Of a stretch of 64,000 bases of DNA, positions 38,263-50,900 are shown in pieces (positions within the stretch are counted from its first letter, which is position 1; the number at the start of each line of letters is the position of its first letter). The translations under genes were made by a program, and so were the position numbers. This stretch comes from Ephydatia muelleri. Its lineage: Eukaryota; Porifera; Demospongiae; Spongillida; Spongillidae. The stretch is from positions 1-64,000 of the forward strand of contig JABACO010000174.1 in NCBI GenBank assembly GCA_013339895.1, written 5' to 3'. The notes under the pieces were generated by a model that saw only the letters and a list, made by a program, of their open reading frames with translations, made no database searches and was not told the DNA's origin.

Positions 38263-38916
38263 TGTAAATTAATAATGCGCTGATTGTGTTAAAATTGCAA
38301 TAACTAAATATTATGCAGCGTGCGTGAGCTAGTAGAAGAATTTATTCCTATTGCTAATTATGAAGTGGAAGGGATCGATCCCACTGCACAGACCCAAAGC
38401 TGCGGATGGATTACATCACCGCTACTCAAGACACACACACACACACACACACACACACCGATTCAGATGCAGTTGGACGTGGGCAGTACTATTACGCAAT
38501 GGCGATATCATTGCTTAGTGCTTACTGCATCAACTCTCTGTTTAATAGACAAGGTCCAATCATTTAATAAGCCTAACTCAGTGAATAAGAACGTACTAGT
38601 ATTGCAAATAGGTACATTTGTCCAAAAAAAATACTTCACCTTTTAATTTATCTAGTTCTTTTACCAGTTTAATTAACTGAAGTGAGTTAAATGGGCCTAC
38701 AATTCTATATATATATGCGCCTACATTAATCCTAATTAATGCACACAAAACAGCTAATATTATTCGTTTGCGGTTCGAAGATAGCATATACATGTACTAG
38801 TATTGTCATCGTGACTCTTGCCGCTACTAAACAGTGTATAATTTCAACCATTCCGAATAATAATATATTCACAACAAAGAGAATTGTGTTTGAGGGGAGA
38901 AGACACGCAACAAGAC
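38263..38916. promoter_or_regulatory. Shared upstream region of AGA and UFL1
   Basis: 654 bp between the two divergent start codons, so promoters and 5' UTRs of both genes must lie here unless there are upstream non-coding exons. It includes a CA microsatellite at 38431-38458 and a piece (CTGCGGATGG ... TACATCACCGCTA at about 38400-38426) related to the palindromic element at 58.6 kb. No TATA box or other element can be assigned with confidence. Confidence 0.55.
38431..38458. repeat. (CA)n microsatellite
   Basis: Fourteen uninterrupted AC/CA dinucleotides in the AGA-UFL1 intergenic region. Confidence 0.95.
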
Positions 38917-41900
38917 ATGGCTGATTGGAACGTTATAAAACAACTCGCAGCCGACTTTCAGCGGATCCAAGCGACGTCGACTACTCAGAAGTTGTCGGAA
39001 AGGAACTGCATAGAGTTGGTGAACAAGCTTATAGAGCTGAAGCTGATTGACGTCATTTACACACTGGACGGCAAGGAGTACATTACGGACAAGCACCTGG
39101 AGAAAGAGATATTAGATGAACTGGTCGCCCACGGAGGTAGGTTTATCCGCTGGGGTACCAAATCATCTTTTAAGTAGGAAGTTCTATACTTTTCACAATT
39201 GTATCTTACTTCCTACTCAGGTAGGATCAATGTTGTTGACCTGCAGCAGGTATGTTTAGTGGTACTGCAAAGACTTTTTTGAAATATAAATGTCTGTACA
39301 CGATGTACATATACAAGCATGTACATTAGAGTACCTGTGTGTGTTGGGAAGGGGTGGGGGGGGGGGAGGACTGCACAGATGTGCAGAGAATTGCATACAG
39401 CAAATATCTTGTCAGTCATACAATTTTTGCTCTGTACCGGTTATATATTCTGTTTTTTATCTTTTTGTTGTTTTGACTCTTAGGGATTAGGGGTGTGTTC
39501 GTTTTTGCTAACTGTGGTGTGTGCATATGTGTGCATCAGTAGGCACAAATGGTACCCTCATGAGCGCAAGATCCTCCTCACCACTAGTCTGGCATAGCCA
39601 CACCCTAATTTATATGCAGAGGGTTTGGTGACATTGCTATACACCAGTGTTTCTGACGAGTGTGATACGCACTGACATCTTTTTGAGCTGTAATTGTGCG
39701 GAAGCATGAGGAAACATTAATAATTAATACTAATCAAAACCGCTTAAGTTGAGAGGGTGTGGCTTCTCTGTAGCATACTTTAACCTCTTCAACCGAGATA
39801 CCATTGCTGGGATTGTACGTACGTGTCTATGTATATACCTTGGAAGGGTCTAAGCCAAGGTAGGTGTGGTGATGTGGCACCACCCACTCATACTGTGCTA
39901 TATCCCTGCCCAGAGACTCATATCATCCTTGACTAATGATGGAAAATCAAATAAAATTTTAAAAAAATTCGGCAGCACCGTTTTATGAAACGTGTGACCC
40001 TTCTGTTACACACTTGCGTACTAACTATCACGTGATCGTTGACCGGATGCCGCTAGTCGGTTCACTGGGTTTAAATACCTTAAACTAGCTAGGCTATGAT
40101 CCAAATTACTAATTTTCCTTTTCTTTCTGGTCTACACCCTAGTATGTTTATAAACTGGTGTATCAACAGCTGATTTTAGTACCTGGCTTACATTAAGATC
40201 ATGTCATTTCATATTTGGTTTAATAATTGGATTCCTGCTCTGTGTGTTGCTGTGTTACGGTAGGTATGCTTCTGTGCTGTGTCCTCTGTCCAATATCCAT
40301 GTCAAATTTCCCAATGATAAGAAACATTATTGCGTACTTTGAATCTTATTTGTTTCCCAACATTCCGGGGAAGTAGACATAATTGAGTTCACAATTTTTT
40401 CTGGTGCATAGCAATGTGATGTAATTCGCTAGCAGCTGTGTAACTTTGGATCTGGCTGAACGACTATTCCTGTGGCTGCAGTTTTTTGCAGGACAGGCTT
40501 TGGATTTGAGTTTCAAAAACACTTCATAGCAAGTCAGCCAATTCCAAATTCATAATTTATTTAACTTTGTGTGCAGCATACAGAGTGTCCCAAAGTTAAA
40601 GTAAATTCTTTTTTTTTTAAGATTATCCAGTGAGCCATGCTCTTTCAGAGATCCTTTCTCCATGTTTAGAGCCTATTCATCTGAAGTACGCTGTTTAATA
40701 ACCTAGTCAATCCTGGCCATGTTTCTATATAAGATCTATTCGGTAACCCATGCACCCTCCCAGCACTCTTTATCAGAGAAAATTGAAACCTTGGTTAAGA
40801 GCAGCACCATCACCAGGCTTGGACCTTTCCTTGGAACCTGATGATGTACAAGCCTTGCTCAAATGGTGCCTAGGTTTTTCACTCTTTGACACTAACAGTG
40901 TTTGTGCTCTTTGCTCTTCCTCATTGGATATGGATGCCATCAAGCTTTAACGTGTCATATAGGAGGTGAATTAGTGATATGTCACAATCGTCTCCATGAC
41001 TGTCTTGCAGAAATCTTGCAGCCATGTTAGTCTAGCACCAGAGGAAGTGAGTAGTATTGGCTTCAATAAAGACCACTCTTGCCTGGCTGACATATTTGTC
41101 CCAAACGGGTCTCTCTATCTTTCTGCCACTTTTGATCTCAAGGTTCAGTGGCAGGCTATTAAAATGACCAAGCTTGTGCTGACAGGAAATGGTTCTGCAT
41201 TCCCTTATTTGTAGTTAGTTGGCTGCGGATGTTGGTGGAATGAGGCACTTGTGATATTCAACAGCACCACGACTTGCTGTTTAACATCATACCTCAGTCA
41301 CTCAAACAATGAATGTGATTCACATCCAACTGAGCAGTGTGCTGATGTGACAAGCCCTACTAGCACGTTGCTGGCATCTAATATAATAAATCCAGCATGT
41401 TATTTAACTCTCAGCTATTACATTACATAATAATAACTTGGGAAGAATATATTTCCTATAATTACCTACATCAAATTAAAAATTTGTGTATACATTAATA
41501 ATCAATCGGGCTTGGCAACAAAATCATGAGAAATCTACTCAAATATTGAATATCCTGGTTGTTAAAATTTCTATTAAATCAGTTAGTTAATTTGTCAACA
41601 AATTCACACAAATCATTCAATATTAATTGAATGCCCTGTCAAGGAGGAAAGTGTCCGTCCGAGTAAATTGTCCTACCGGACATTTTACTTCGGAGTAAAT
41701 TGTCCCCCGACGGAGTAAATGGTCCATCATATAACTATACAAGGGCAAAAATGAGTTGTAGGTTATTGTACACGATCAAACTAGTAGGCAGGAACCATAC
41801 CATTTATAAACACTAATACTAATACTAGATTTATGTTTTTTTTCTACAAAGTATATTATGGTATAAGGACAGCGCAAATTAATGAATTAATAAATTGTGT

Positions 41901-44900
41901 GTTTAAGCAGAGTGAAATGAGGAACCATTTATTAAGAAGCCTTGAAGAAAAAGTTATCTCCATGTTTCCAGTGGAGAAGATTGGTGTTCACTGCATTAAC
42001 TGTATAGAAATTTTCTGCTCTTGCCGAATGCCGATGGAAGGCAAAATGATTGAATGTTCAGGAATGCAAGGAGTGGTACCACTTGGCCTGTGGAATGGAT
42101 GTTCCAGAAAGAGCTGTACATAGATGAGTTGGATTATGTGTGGTTTTGTACTTCGTGCAAGTGATGAAACTGGATGTGGATATTTCATAATACTGCACCT
42201 CAAGAACATTGTGATTCAATTTTAAAAATGCTTCTTGCTCTTTCCTGTTCTTGGTGTATTAATTTGTGTTCGAAAACTGTACAATTCATATTGAACTCAG
42301 GGCACATGCATCAATCCAGCAAAAAGCAAACTGTCCTAGGACATATTACTCCGGAGTAAATTATTCTAGGACATATTACTCCGTAGTAAATTGTATGGAA
42401 AGTTTACTCCAGATGGGGACAGCTTACTCCGAACTAGAGGGACAGGTTGCTCCGAAGTAAAGTGTCCTAGAACAACTTACTCCGGAGTAAATGGTCTGGG
42501 CGGACACTTTACTTCGCAGACAGTTTCCTCCGTGACAGCCCAAATTCAAGTTATAATTATTGAACCTTTATCTTGATATGTTGATAATAGCGGGCTTTGA
42601 ATAGGTTGATTTATGATGGTTTTGATTTAATTACTTAACCACTTAATACAACTGGTATTTTAATGCATGTAAAAGAAATGAAGTGCTAAAATAAATTTCT
42701 ATCCAAGTTATGAACCTTTGCCTTCATTTGTGGACGCACAGTATGCTGTACTGTATAGGGTATCCCACAATGAAGGAAAATTTTCAACAAGTAGTTGTAT
42801 TGGTTATTTGCAACCAGTCCAAATAGGAAAAAATACTGATTATACAATATATAAATTTTAAAAGCAACTAATGGTTAATTTTAAACTAAACATCTAAGCT
42901 AAAAACTGTGCTTGAAATCAAATGTTTGACCATTAATTACTGCAGTGGAATTAATTTATTTATAGTCCAGCAACGTTGAGGTGCAGTATGTATATATGTA
43001 CATGTATGTTATGTGTGTATGTAACCTCTCCTATATTAGTTCTCATGAGAGCCTACGTTACATGTAGGTGTGTGTTTGCTAAGAGTACTGTTTAGCATAA
43101 TCAGTACACTAGTGTACACCATGTACATGTATCATTTGTATCCTCTGCTATTGTCTTGTACGCCCATCCTCACATTCCAAGCTGGAGCAAACCATGTAAC
43201 AGTGTTTTACTTCCAACCATGTAACAATGTTTACAGTATTTAATTGCTTTTTTCAGATCCTGAATGTGGACCTCAACTACATTGAAGCTAAAATATCTGA
43301 ACTACTGAAGTTTGACAAGAGCCTGTTACTTGTGCAAGGATTTCTGATGAGCAGGTGGAAATATATCTTTTGCTACCATGGTGACAACATTGCTATTACC
43401 CCTCAGAATGTACCTTGAGAAGATGTGTGAAGAGATCAATGACACTCTGCAGGAGGCGGGGCAATTGACTGTCTCAGATCTGACCAAGGAGTTTGGGCTT
43501 CCAACAGCATTCCTCCTGGAGGTAAAAGCAGTAGTAATATTGAAACAGGATAATGAAACTACACTATAAAATAAGTTGTAAACTCTTAATCTAAGATGAA
43601 TACCTGTATATGTACATGTACCTTGAATATTGTTCACTCAGGATACAGTTGTTAATATTTTATACAAATGTACAGTGTACTACATGTATGTACACATAGC
43701 TGCACATACTTTTGAATGGTGCATGTACATTGTAATGTACAGCATGTGTTTATACATGTATATGTGCACATGTACATGTGCTTCTCTCTGTCTTAGCATA
43801 TTGAAGAATCCTTGGGTACCAGAATAATCGGTCGGCTCGACAAAACAGACTCTGGTGTGCTCTATACGGAATCCTATGTTGCCAGGTATCAAGCCCGGAT
43901 AAGGGGACAGTTTAGTGCTATCACAAGACCCACCTCTCTTGGGCCTATCATCTCACAAGGAAACTACCATGCAAAACTATTTTACTGTAAGTGATGTACA
44001 CTGGCCATTACATTTACTGTACAAGCATGTGCATGTACATGTGCAGTACGTCAAGCATGACCAGTCATAAAGGGAAGTCCTACAGTACATGTGCATTTAC
44101 TTATTTAAATGTTTACGGTCTTTTACATTACATGTAGACGTCAGCTATCTGAATAATTTGCAAAATCATTGGTAATTGGCTTGTGTGTAATAGTCCTCAT
44201 CCAAATAAATACTTTGTTTGACAGCTAAGGTCTGGAGTGCATGTTATTGGCTTTTGGAAGATCTCAAGATGACCAGACTTTCCCTGGGTCACAATACAGT
44301 ACATGTAACACCATTTGCACATGATAGAAATACGTGTAAAATGTCAGATGTCAATTAATATTGTCTTCGAGAGCAACAGAATGAAACCCATTGGGGATTT
44401 TGAGCTACAAAAATCAATAAACCTCTGTTTAGCATAACACATGTGCAGTGTACACATGTATGTGTACAATATGTGGATTTCAGCTCAACGCTATATTAAT
44501 CTGGGCATGTTTTGTCTGTAGCTGTACTTAATGACCTCATATCGACTGGACAGCTATTGGGATCTATTCACGGCAGGACAGAGAAAGCAGTCTATATACC
44601 TGAAATATACATCAAGCTGCAGAACAGCTGGGTGGACTCTTTCCTTGCCTCCAATGGTTACCTTGGTAGGGGAGTGTTGTGTTTGTCTAACTTGCATACA
44701 TGTCACACCTACAAGCTGTACATGCATGTACATGGACATGTATAGACTACATATAATCTGTATCCAGACATACATGTATACAGGATGTGTACAAGTTATG
44801 TGTTTGTATGGTGTCTGTTTCATCCTGTAGAGTATGATGCCATATCCAGGCTGGGTATTGACAGTCCTCAAGAGTATTTAACTCGGCGCTATGGCAACCA

Positions 44901-47900
44901 GACCACATTGTTAAAATTAGAGACGTGCTGCGTGGGTCAGCTGGTACAGACCAGAGTGGAGGCCGCTATTGAAGAAGTCCAGAGTTCAAATAGTTGGGTG
45001 GATATCATGGTAAGCCCTCTTGTATATCATACACTGTTTCACTCTTCTAGTTCTGTAATACAAGTACATTGTTCCTTAACTGTCTGTTTATGTTCCCACA
45101 CGTCACACTGTCTCCTACCAATTTCCTATGTTCCCCCCTTGTCTTTATTTTTGCATCAACATGTCAATTTGTATTTCCCTGTTATAGTCAATTTTCTCAA
45201 TAATATCTGTGTATTGCATGTATACAGTATACACAGTTCGTGTTTTTGGACCTTGATAATAGAATATGTAACCACTTTTGCGTCTCTATTAGACAATACT
45301 TCCTTCGCCATGCACACCTGCTGACGGAAACAAGATACTTATGTCCTACTGCAAATCCAACCCGGAGTTAAGGGTTTTTGGAATGACTGCCGCTGCAAGT
45401 AAAGCTTTTGTGCAGACATGTTTTGAACTGTTTCAGCCACTAATAGCAGACAAAGCACAAAAGGTGCTTTTAACATTTGTACTATTTTTTCTTGCTGCAT
45501 CAAGTAACTAGTGTCTCTCTCCCTCATTAAGGCTTTTGCTACTAATGCAGTGTTGCTCACAGACCTGGTGACGTCCCAAGCAGAGGGCCCTCCTCGCAAA
45601 GACAAAAAGGAAGAGAGGCGTAAAAGAGGCGGGACTGAAAAGAAGGGTCAGCGGGGGAAGGGTGCTGATGTGGAGCAGGAGGAAGAGGAGGAGGGGTCGA
45701 AGAGAGGGACCAGTAGTGAGCTGCATTTTATGACCACGGAGGAGGTATGTATGTGGCATTTCATGCGTATCACACCCTACATGTACTGTACATGTACCTA
45801 CTACATCTACTCATGCCTGCATGCATACATGATGCCATTAATAAATAGCGTGTATCTCCTTCTAACTGCTCGTGGTGTATTACACACCTGTGTCTGATGG
45901 ATGGCCTTCATTGGCTGGGTGTCTGAAGGTTGCAGCATTCCTCTTGACCAAATACCCCGATTGTGGTGAAGACTTCCTCAGTGAATTAGCTGGCACTCTT
46001 TACCGGTGAGTTGTAAACTCTTGTAGCGGCATACGCATAGTGTCCTGCAACTAAGTAGATACTCTACATGTACTGTAGCTTTGACATTTGTAGAGGTTCT
46101 AGTCTACCATTGTGAAAAGAATTTAGTTAGCATTGCTTGAATTGGCAAGTGTATTCCTTATAATTTGTAGTAGCAATTTCTAATGAATTACCCACTTCCA
46201 AATATATATTTGTTGTGAGGTGACCTTGTATCAGTACATGTAGTATTTATGCATACAGTATTTTGTCCCAAACGCAATAACTTATATGTTTACATACATG
46301 TACATGTACAGATGTACACTGTACATGTACTGGTATGACACATGTGACCATTGTACATGTACATTGTATATTAACTCTTTCGTAGGCGGCAACACATTAT
46401 TGCTTCGCAGTTGCTATAATGAATCTAACCATTATAATGTTTTGGAGTCAACAACACATTGTTCCTGCGAAAGTCACCGCAATAATTGCCTCAAAAATGA
46501 TGCTAATTCATGATCACAGCTTCAGTTGAGTTTAAATTAGTATAAATTAAATTAGTGCATTGGCAATTGCTGTTTCGGGAAAACGTTCCTTGTAAACAAC
46601 TTCTGCGAATTTGACAAGCAAATAATATTTCCTCTGAACAATATGTTATGGACTCCAAAAGCGTTAAAGGTTAGATAAAAAATGGCTTCATTATAGCAGC
46701 TGCGACGCAATATTGCGCTGTTGCCCGCGAAAGAGTTAATGTCAACACTTACATGTAGCACTAGTTGTCATGTGTTTTGCAGTCTACATTATTCCATTAA
46801 TTTTTATTATCACTCCCTTTGTGTGTAGACGTTTGCAAGATGCGTATTTGCAGGCCCTCAAAGCCCTTTTGTCCACCACGTCCAATGAAGGACCTTCAGA
46901 AAGTAATCAGAGGAAGCTACATGTACATGTACATGCCAACCTTCAGGAGAGCATACAGGGCCTGTGGAATCGTGCCAGGCTATTTCAGAAAGCTATTCCA
47001 TTTTTTGAAGGTACAGGAATCATTACAGTACATACATGTGCAGTTGGGTTAACCAACACTTACATGTAACTGTTGTATTTTCATTCTGGATGCACAATTA
47101 GTAGTGAATACTGTTTAATGTACTGCTTGTGAGTAATTACATGTACCGTACAGCTTTTGTCTGTCAATTATGTACATTTACATGTACCTGAATGTGTGTT
47201 CGTGTATGTTGGTCTTGATTTAGTTACTTCACTGTTTGCACAACCAGTTGGCAGCTTTGTAATGAATGCTATACATTTGCAAGCAAACAGATTTTAATAC
47301 TTATATACATATACATACTGTTCTTGTACCCAAGGCGACTCCGCACTGCAGCTTTCTAAATATTTACTTCGGACAGTTTGCACTGATCTTCTCAACATGG
47401 TCTTCTGTTACTTATCAAAGGACAAAGGTGTGCAGCTTCCTGATGACCAGAAACTCACAGCAAAGGTGATTCATTGTATCTATCCATGTGCCAGTGCGTG
47501 TATAGTGAGATATTTGTGCAGTACCCACTCATTTTTGCACCTGATGTTGCTTTTGCATGTACACAATATACAGTCAGAGTTTCATTGAGGGGAAGGGGGG
47601 GGGGGGGGGGGGGCCTTTGTCTCTTTTCCCATACCCCCCACCCCTACCCACACCCCCGTGCCCACCCTGGCTGTAATATTGCCCCAGGCTACCCACTCAA
47701 CCCCCATTTGATAAGTTTTAAACCGTATAGCCGTATAGTTGAATAAGACTATAAGCCAAAACACAGCCAAATGCAGTGTGTGCTTGAGCATTATTGTTGT
47801 GTGCTATTTGTGTTGCTAGGATCGCTCAACAATTATCCTGAACTTACCCGAGAACATGAGAAAGAGCTTGAAAGCCAGCAACACGGCAGTAAATGGAAAG

Positions 47901-50900
47901 GTGAGCCATTATTGTTGCCATGAACAAATTCATTGACATACAGTAGCTCCGTTCTTGCATGTAGTACTCTCACTTTTTTACTGCATGTTAATCTGTCAGG
48001 GTGTTTTGTAACACACTTTATAGCAGGCTTGCGTATACGTATAACTGTAACTGTAAGTGTACTGTAGCACCAGAAAGGCAACACATTGCACAACCGAAGA
48101 TGCATGTCCTAGTCAGTCTTATCAAAACAATTATCATTATATCCAGTGTATTTTATGTATTTATTGTACATGTATTGCAAGTACACTGTTCATGTAGTTG
48201 ATGATATATGTACATACACTGTATAAGATTCATTGCAGTACAGATTCAGACACTCCAACCTTACTCTGCTCGTATCTTGCCTTCTTCTTGGGAGTGTTTT
48301 CAGACAGTCTGAAACGTCAACGATGTGGTGATGAACATGGTCAAACAAAGAGAGCAGAGGTTATAAGCAAGGTTGCCATATTTTGTAGCTTTCTTGTCTT
48401 CTGCATATGAAACTAAATCAATGCCGGTTCGCCCTAGCTATCAAAGTGCTTGCTTTCAATGCCAGTCTTTAGATCTACATGTAGTTGGATAGTATTCTAG
48501 ACTCTTCTTCACTGAAATTAACGTCTTGGTCATACTCTTGATCATGTGACATTCTCAGTCATACACACTGATAATGAATAATTTTTGTTTAATTCAGTTC
48601 TCAACCTAGGCAGCTACAGCACCAGCCTCAGAACTGAGAGGAGGCAAAAGTGTCAGAACATAACAGTAGCTTGCCACATTTTCAGGGCACTAGGGAGATA
48701 CTGTCTGGTATCATTCCATCTCTTCTGTTGATTCCAGTTGGTTCCAAGCATGGAAGGAATTTGGCCTGATGAAAGGGCTCAATCAACAATTTCATTAGTG
48801 GATGAATGACCATGCATTGGTACACGAAGATACATTGTAAGTAGATAGGAAAAATGCGTAGAACTAGGTCAGAGGAGCCGACAGCAGAAGCTAGATAAGC
48901 AGAAGCTAGATAAGCAGAAGCTAGATACAGTATGCAAGTGATGCCAGCTGAACTGCACTCCGACAGTCTCGCTTGAGAGCTGGAGAAAGATCTCAGAGTA
49001 TAAAGTACATGTAGCTTTGGTATAGCAAAAGAATGACGAAGAAGGAAAATCGCATCTTGTGTAAAACGGAGAGCTACATGTAGTTGTTCTCCATGAGACA
49101 CAGGTTTTAACATTGATGGCTGCGGCAATAATACAAAATGAAACTGGCAAAAGCTGAGCGCTATCAGGCAAAGACGAACTAGATGTAGAATTAAAGTGAT
49201 GTGTCTTCCAGGCTGTCAGAGTACCTTTGGCGGCATGGTTTGTCCACAATAGCTTCCAATGTAAAGCCTCTGCACTTGAGACATGTACATAACTCCTCAA
49301 TGGAATTCAGCAACTGATGATTGGGCTCTGAACCCATGCCTGACATACTTTATGAAGCTACATGTATGTAGCAGGCACATGAATGCTCTGAAACAAAAAG
49401 AAAACGAACCCCCAACCACCTCTGCTAAGGTTGAACTGTACCTGTACATACATATACAAATATCCCATATAAAGAAACACATACACATATGCACTACACT
49501 GTACATGTCAGAGGCAAAGCATCTGGACAGTATGGCAGTGGCATTTGCTCTGACAAGGTTCAGTCTGCCATAAAGGTAAGCTAGGAGCTGGTTGCTAGGC
49601 GAGAGGCCAGACATGACATTGATGCCATGGTTAAAACCCGCCCAAGTAACGTATGCTTCCATTACCATGGAGACACAGACCCACTCAAGCTCCGTGCATT
49701 TTGTATCATTGGCCTCGTGCTTCCTCAGCACAGCAGCTCTGGCTGCCACACCTGTTATAGTATCGCTTCCAAGAAAACATTGAGTCTGTTGATGATGTCA
49801 TAGGGCAGCTGGCTTGCTGAACAAACATTGGGTACATGTACCAGGATGTCAGCTAGGTGAGAGTGGTTATGGTTGTGGGCAAGATTGCTTCCAGATTATT
49901 ATTATTAGTTATATTGTTGTTTTTTAAACATGTATGATTTATATCACAAAGAACACAACAATAAATGCAGACATGAGGGCAGGAGCTTCTAGGCCAGGAT
50001 GGCTCTGGTGATGGAGCAGACCAGGGTCATACATGTACGTGTATTGAGCCAACCATAGATCTTGACCACAATCACTGGCTTGGGGAAGGACTGGCTAATG
50101 GCCAGGTGAGATGCCAACCTATGATGTCCAGAGCCTCCTTTGCCCCAATTGCTGTAGGTCTCCGCTGCCAATGGTATGATGTCCAACCCAACTCCTGGCA
50201 TTTTGGTCCAGTGGAGCTTGTGGGCCTCTGCTGCACCAGCCTGGTGACACAACTCAGCCAAGATGGCTGGGCAGAAGGGTGCTGTCACAGTGATGACCAC
50301 AGCAGCCAGCTTACCAAAATCTATTATTACAATTACATAAAGAGCCAAGCCCCGAAAAACATAGGTCAGGGATTCTGGTCTCCAGAAGCCATAGGACTCC
50401 ACTGCCCAAGGCGCACTCACACTCAGCAAGTTCTGACCACTTTGTGGTATTGCTGGGTAGTTTTCTATTTGTGCAATCTAATCTGTTCAACCACACACTT
50501 AACCACACACTTGTTTTAAAGTGATTGGAGTAAGGGGTGATATGACAAATCAGTGGGTCCACTCTAAACTGCTAGTTTTAATACTAATTTTTACATCTGT
50601 ACTTTCAGTTTATTGAATCACCTGGTCTTTAACAACTTGAAAATTGTCATTACATGCATTCAGGACCGTTGTACTTAAATAAGGAAGATTGGAGAATCAA
50701 GATTAGGTTTCATCTGTTCCATGCAAAACTCCATTCAAATGCTCGGCAGTGCATTCTCCTTGTACATAATGCATGTAAACTCTCTGAATCTTGTCATTCA
50801 GCATCTGTAGTGTATTTCAATACAAAGAAAATTGGGATATACATCTAATGCTGTTTGTGGATGTATTTTACATGTAATTCGGGCACTGTGCATATTTGTG

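Noticed and set aside
44554..44871. 105-codon minus-strand frame opposite UFL1 exons 6-7
   Set aside because: Shadow of the UFL1 coding strand and the palindromic intron sequence.
48298..48371. Possible extra UFL1 exon with acceptor GTTTTCAG and a [13 protein letters not shown] frame
   Set aside because: Joining 47900 to 51091 keeps phase and gives a continuous UFL1 alignment of the expected length; an insertion here is not needed.
48682..49300. Two overlapping 140-codon minus-strand frames in UFL1 intron 13
   Set aside because: No family motif, Ser/Leu-rich composition and mutually overlapping. At most a decayed part of the neighbouring retroelement.
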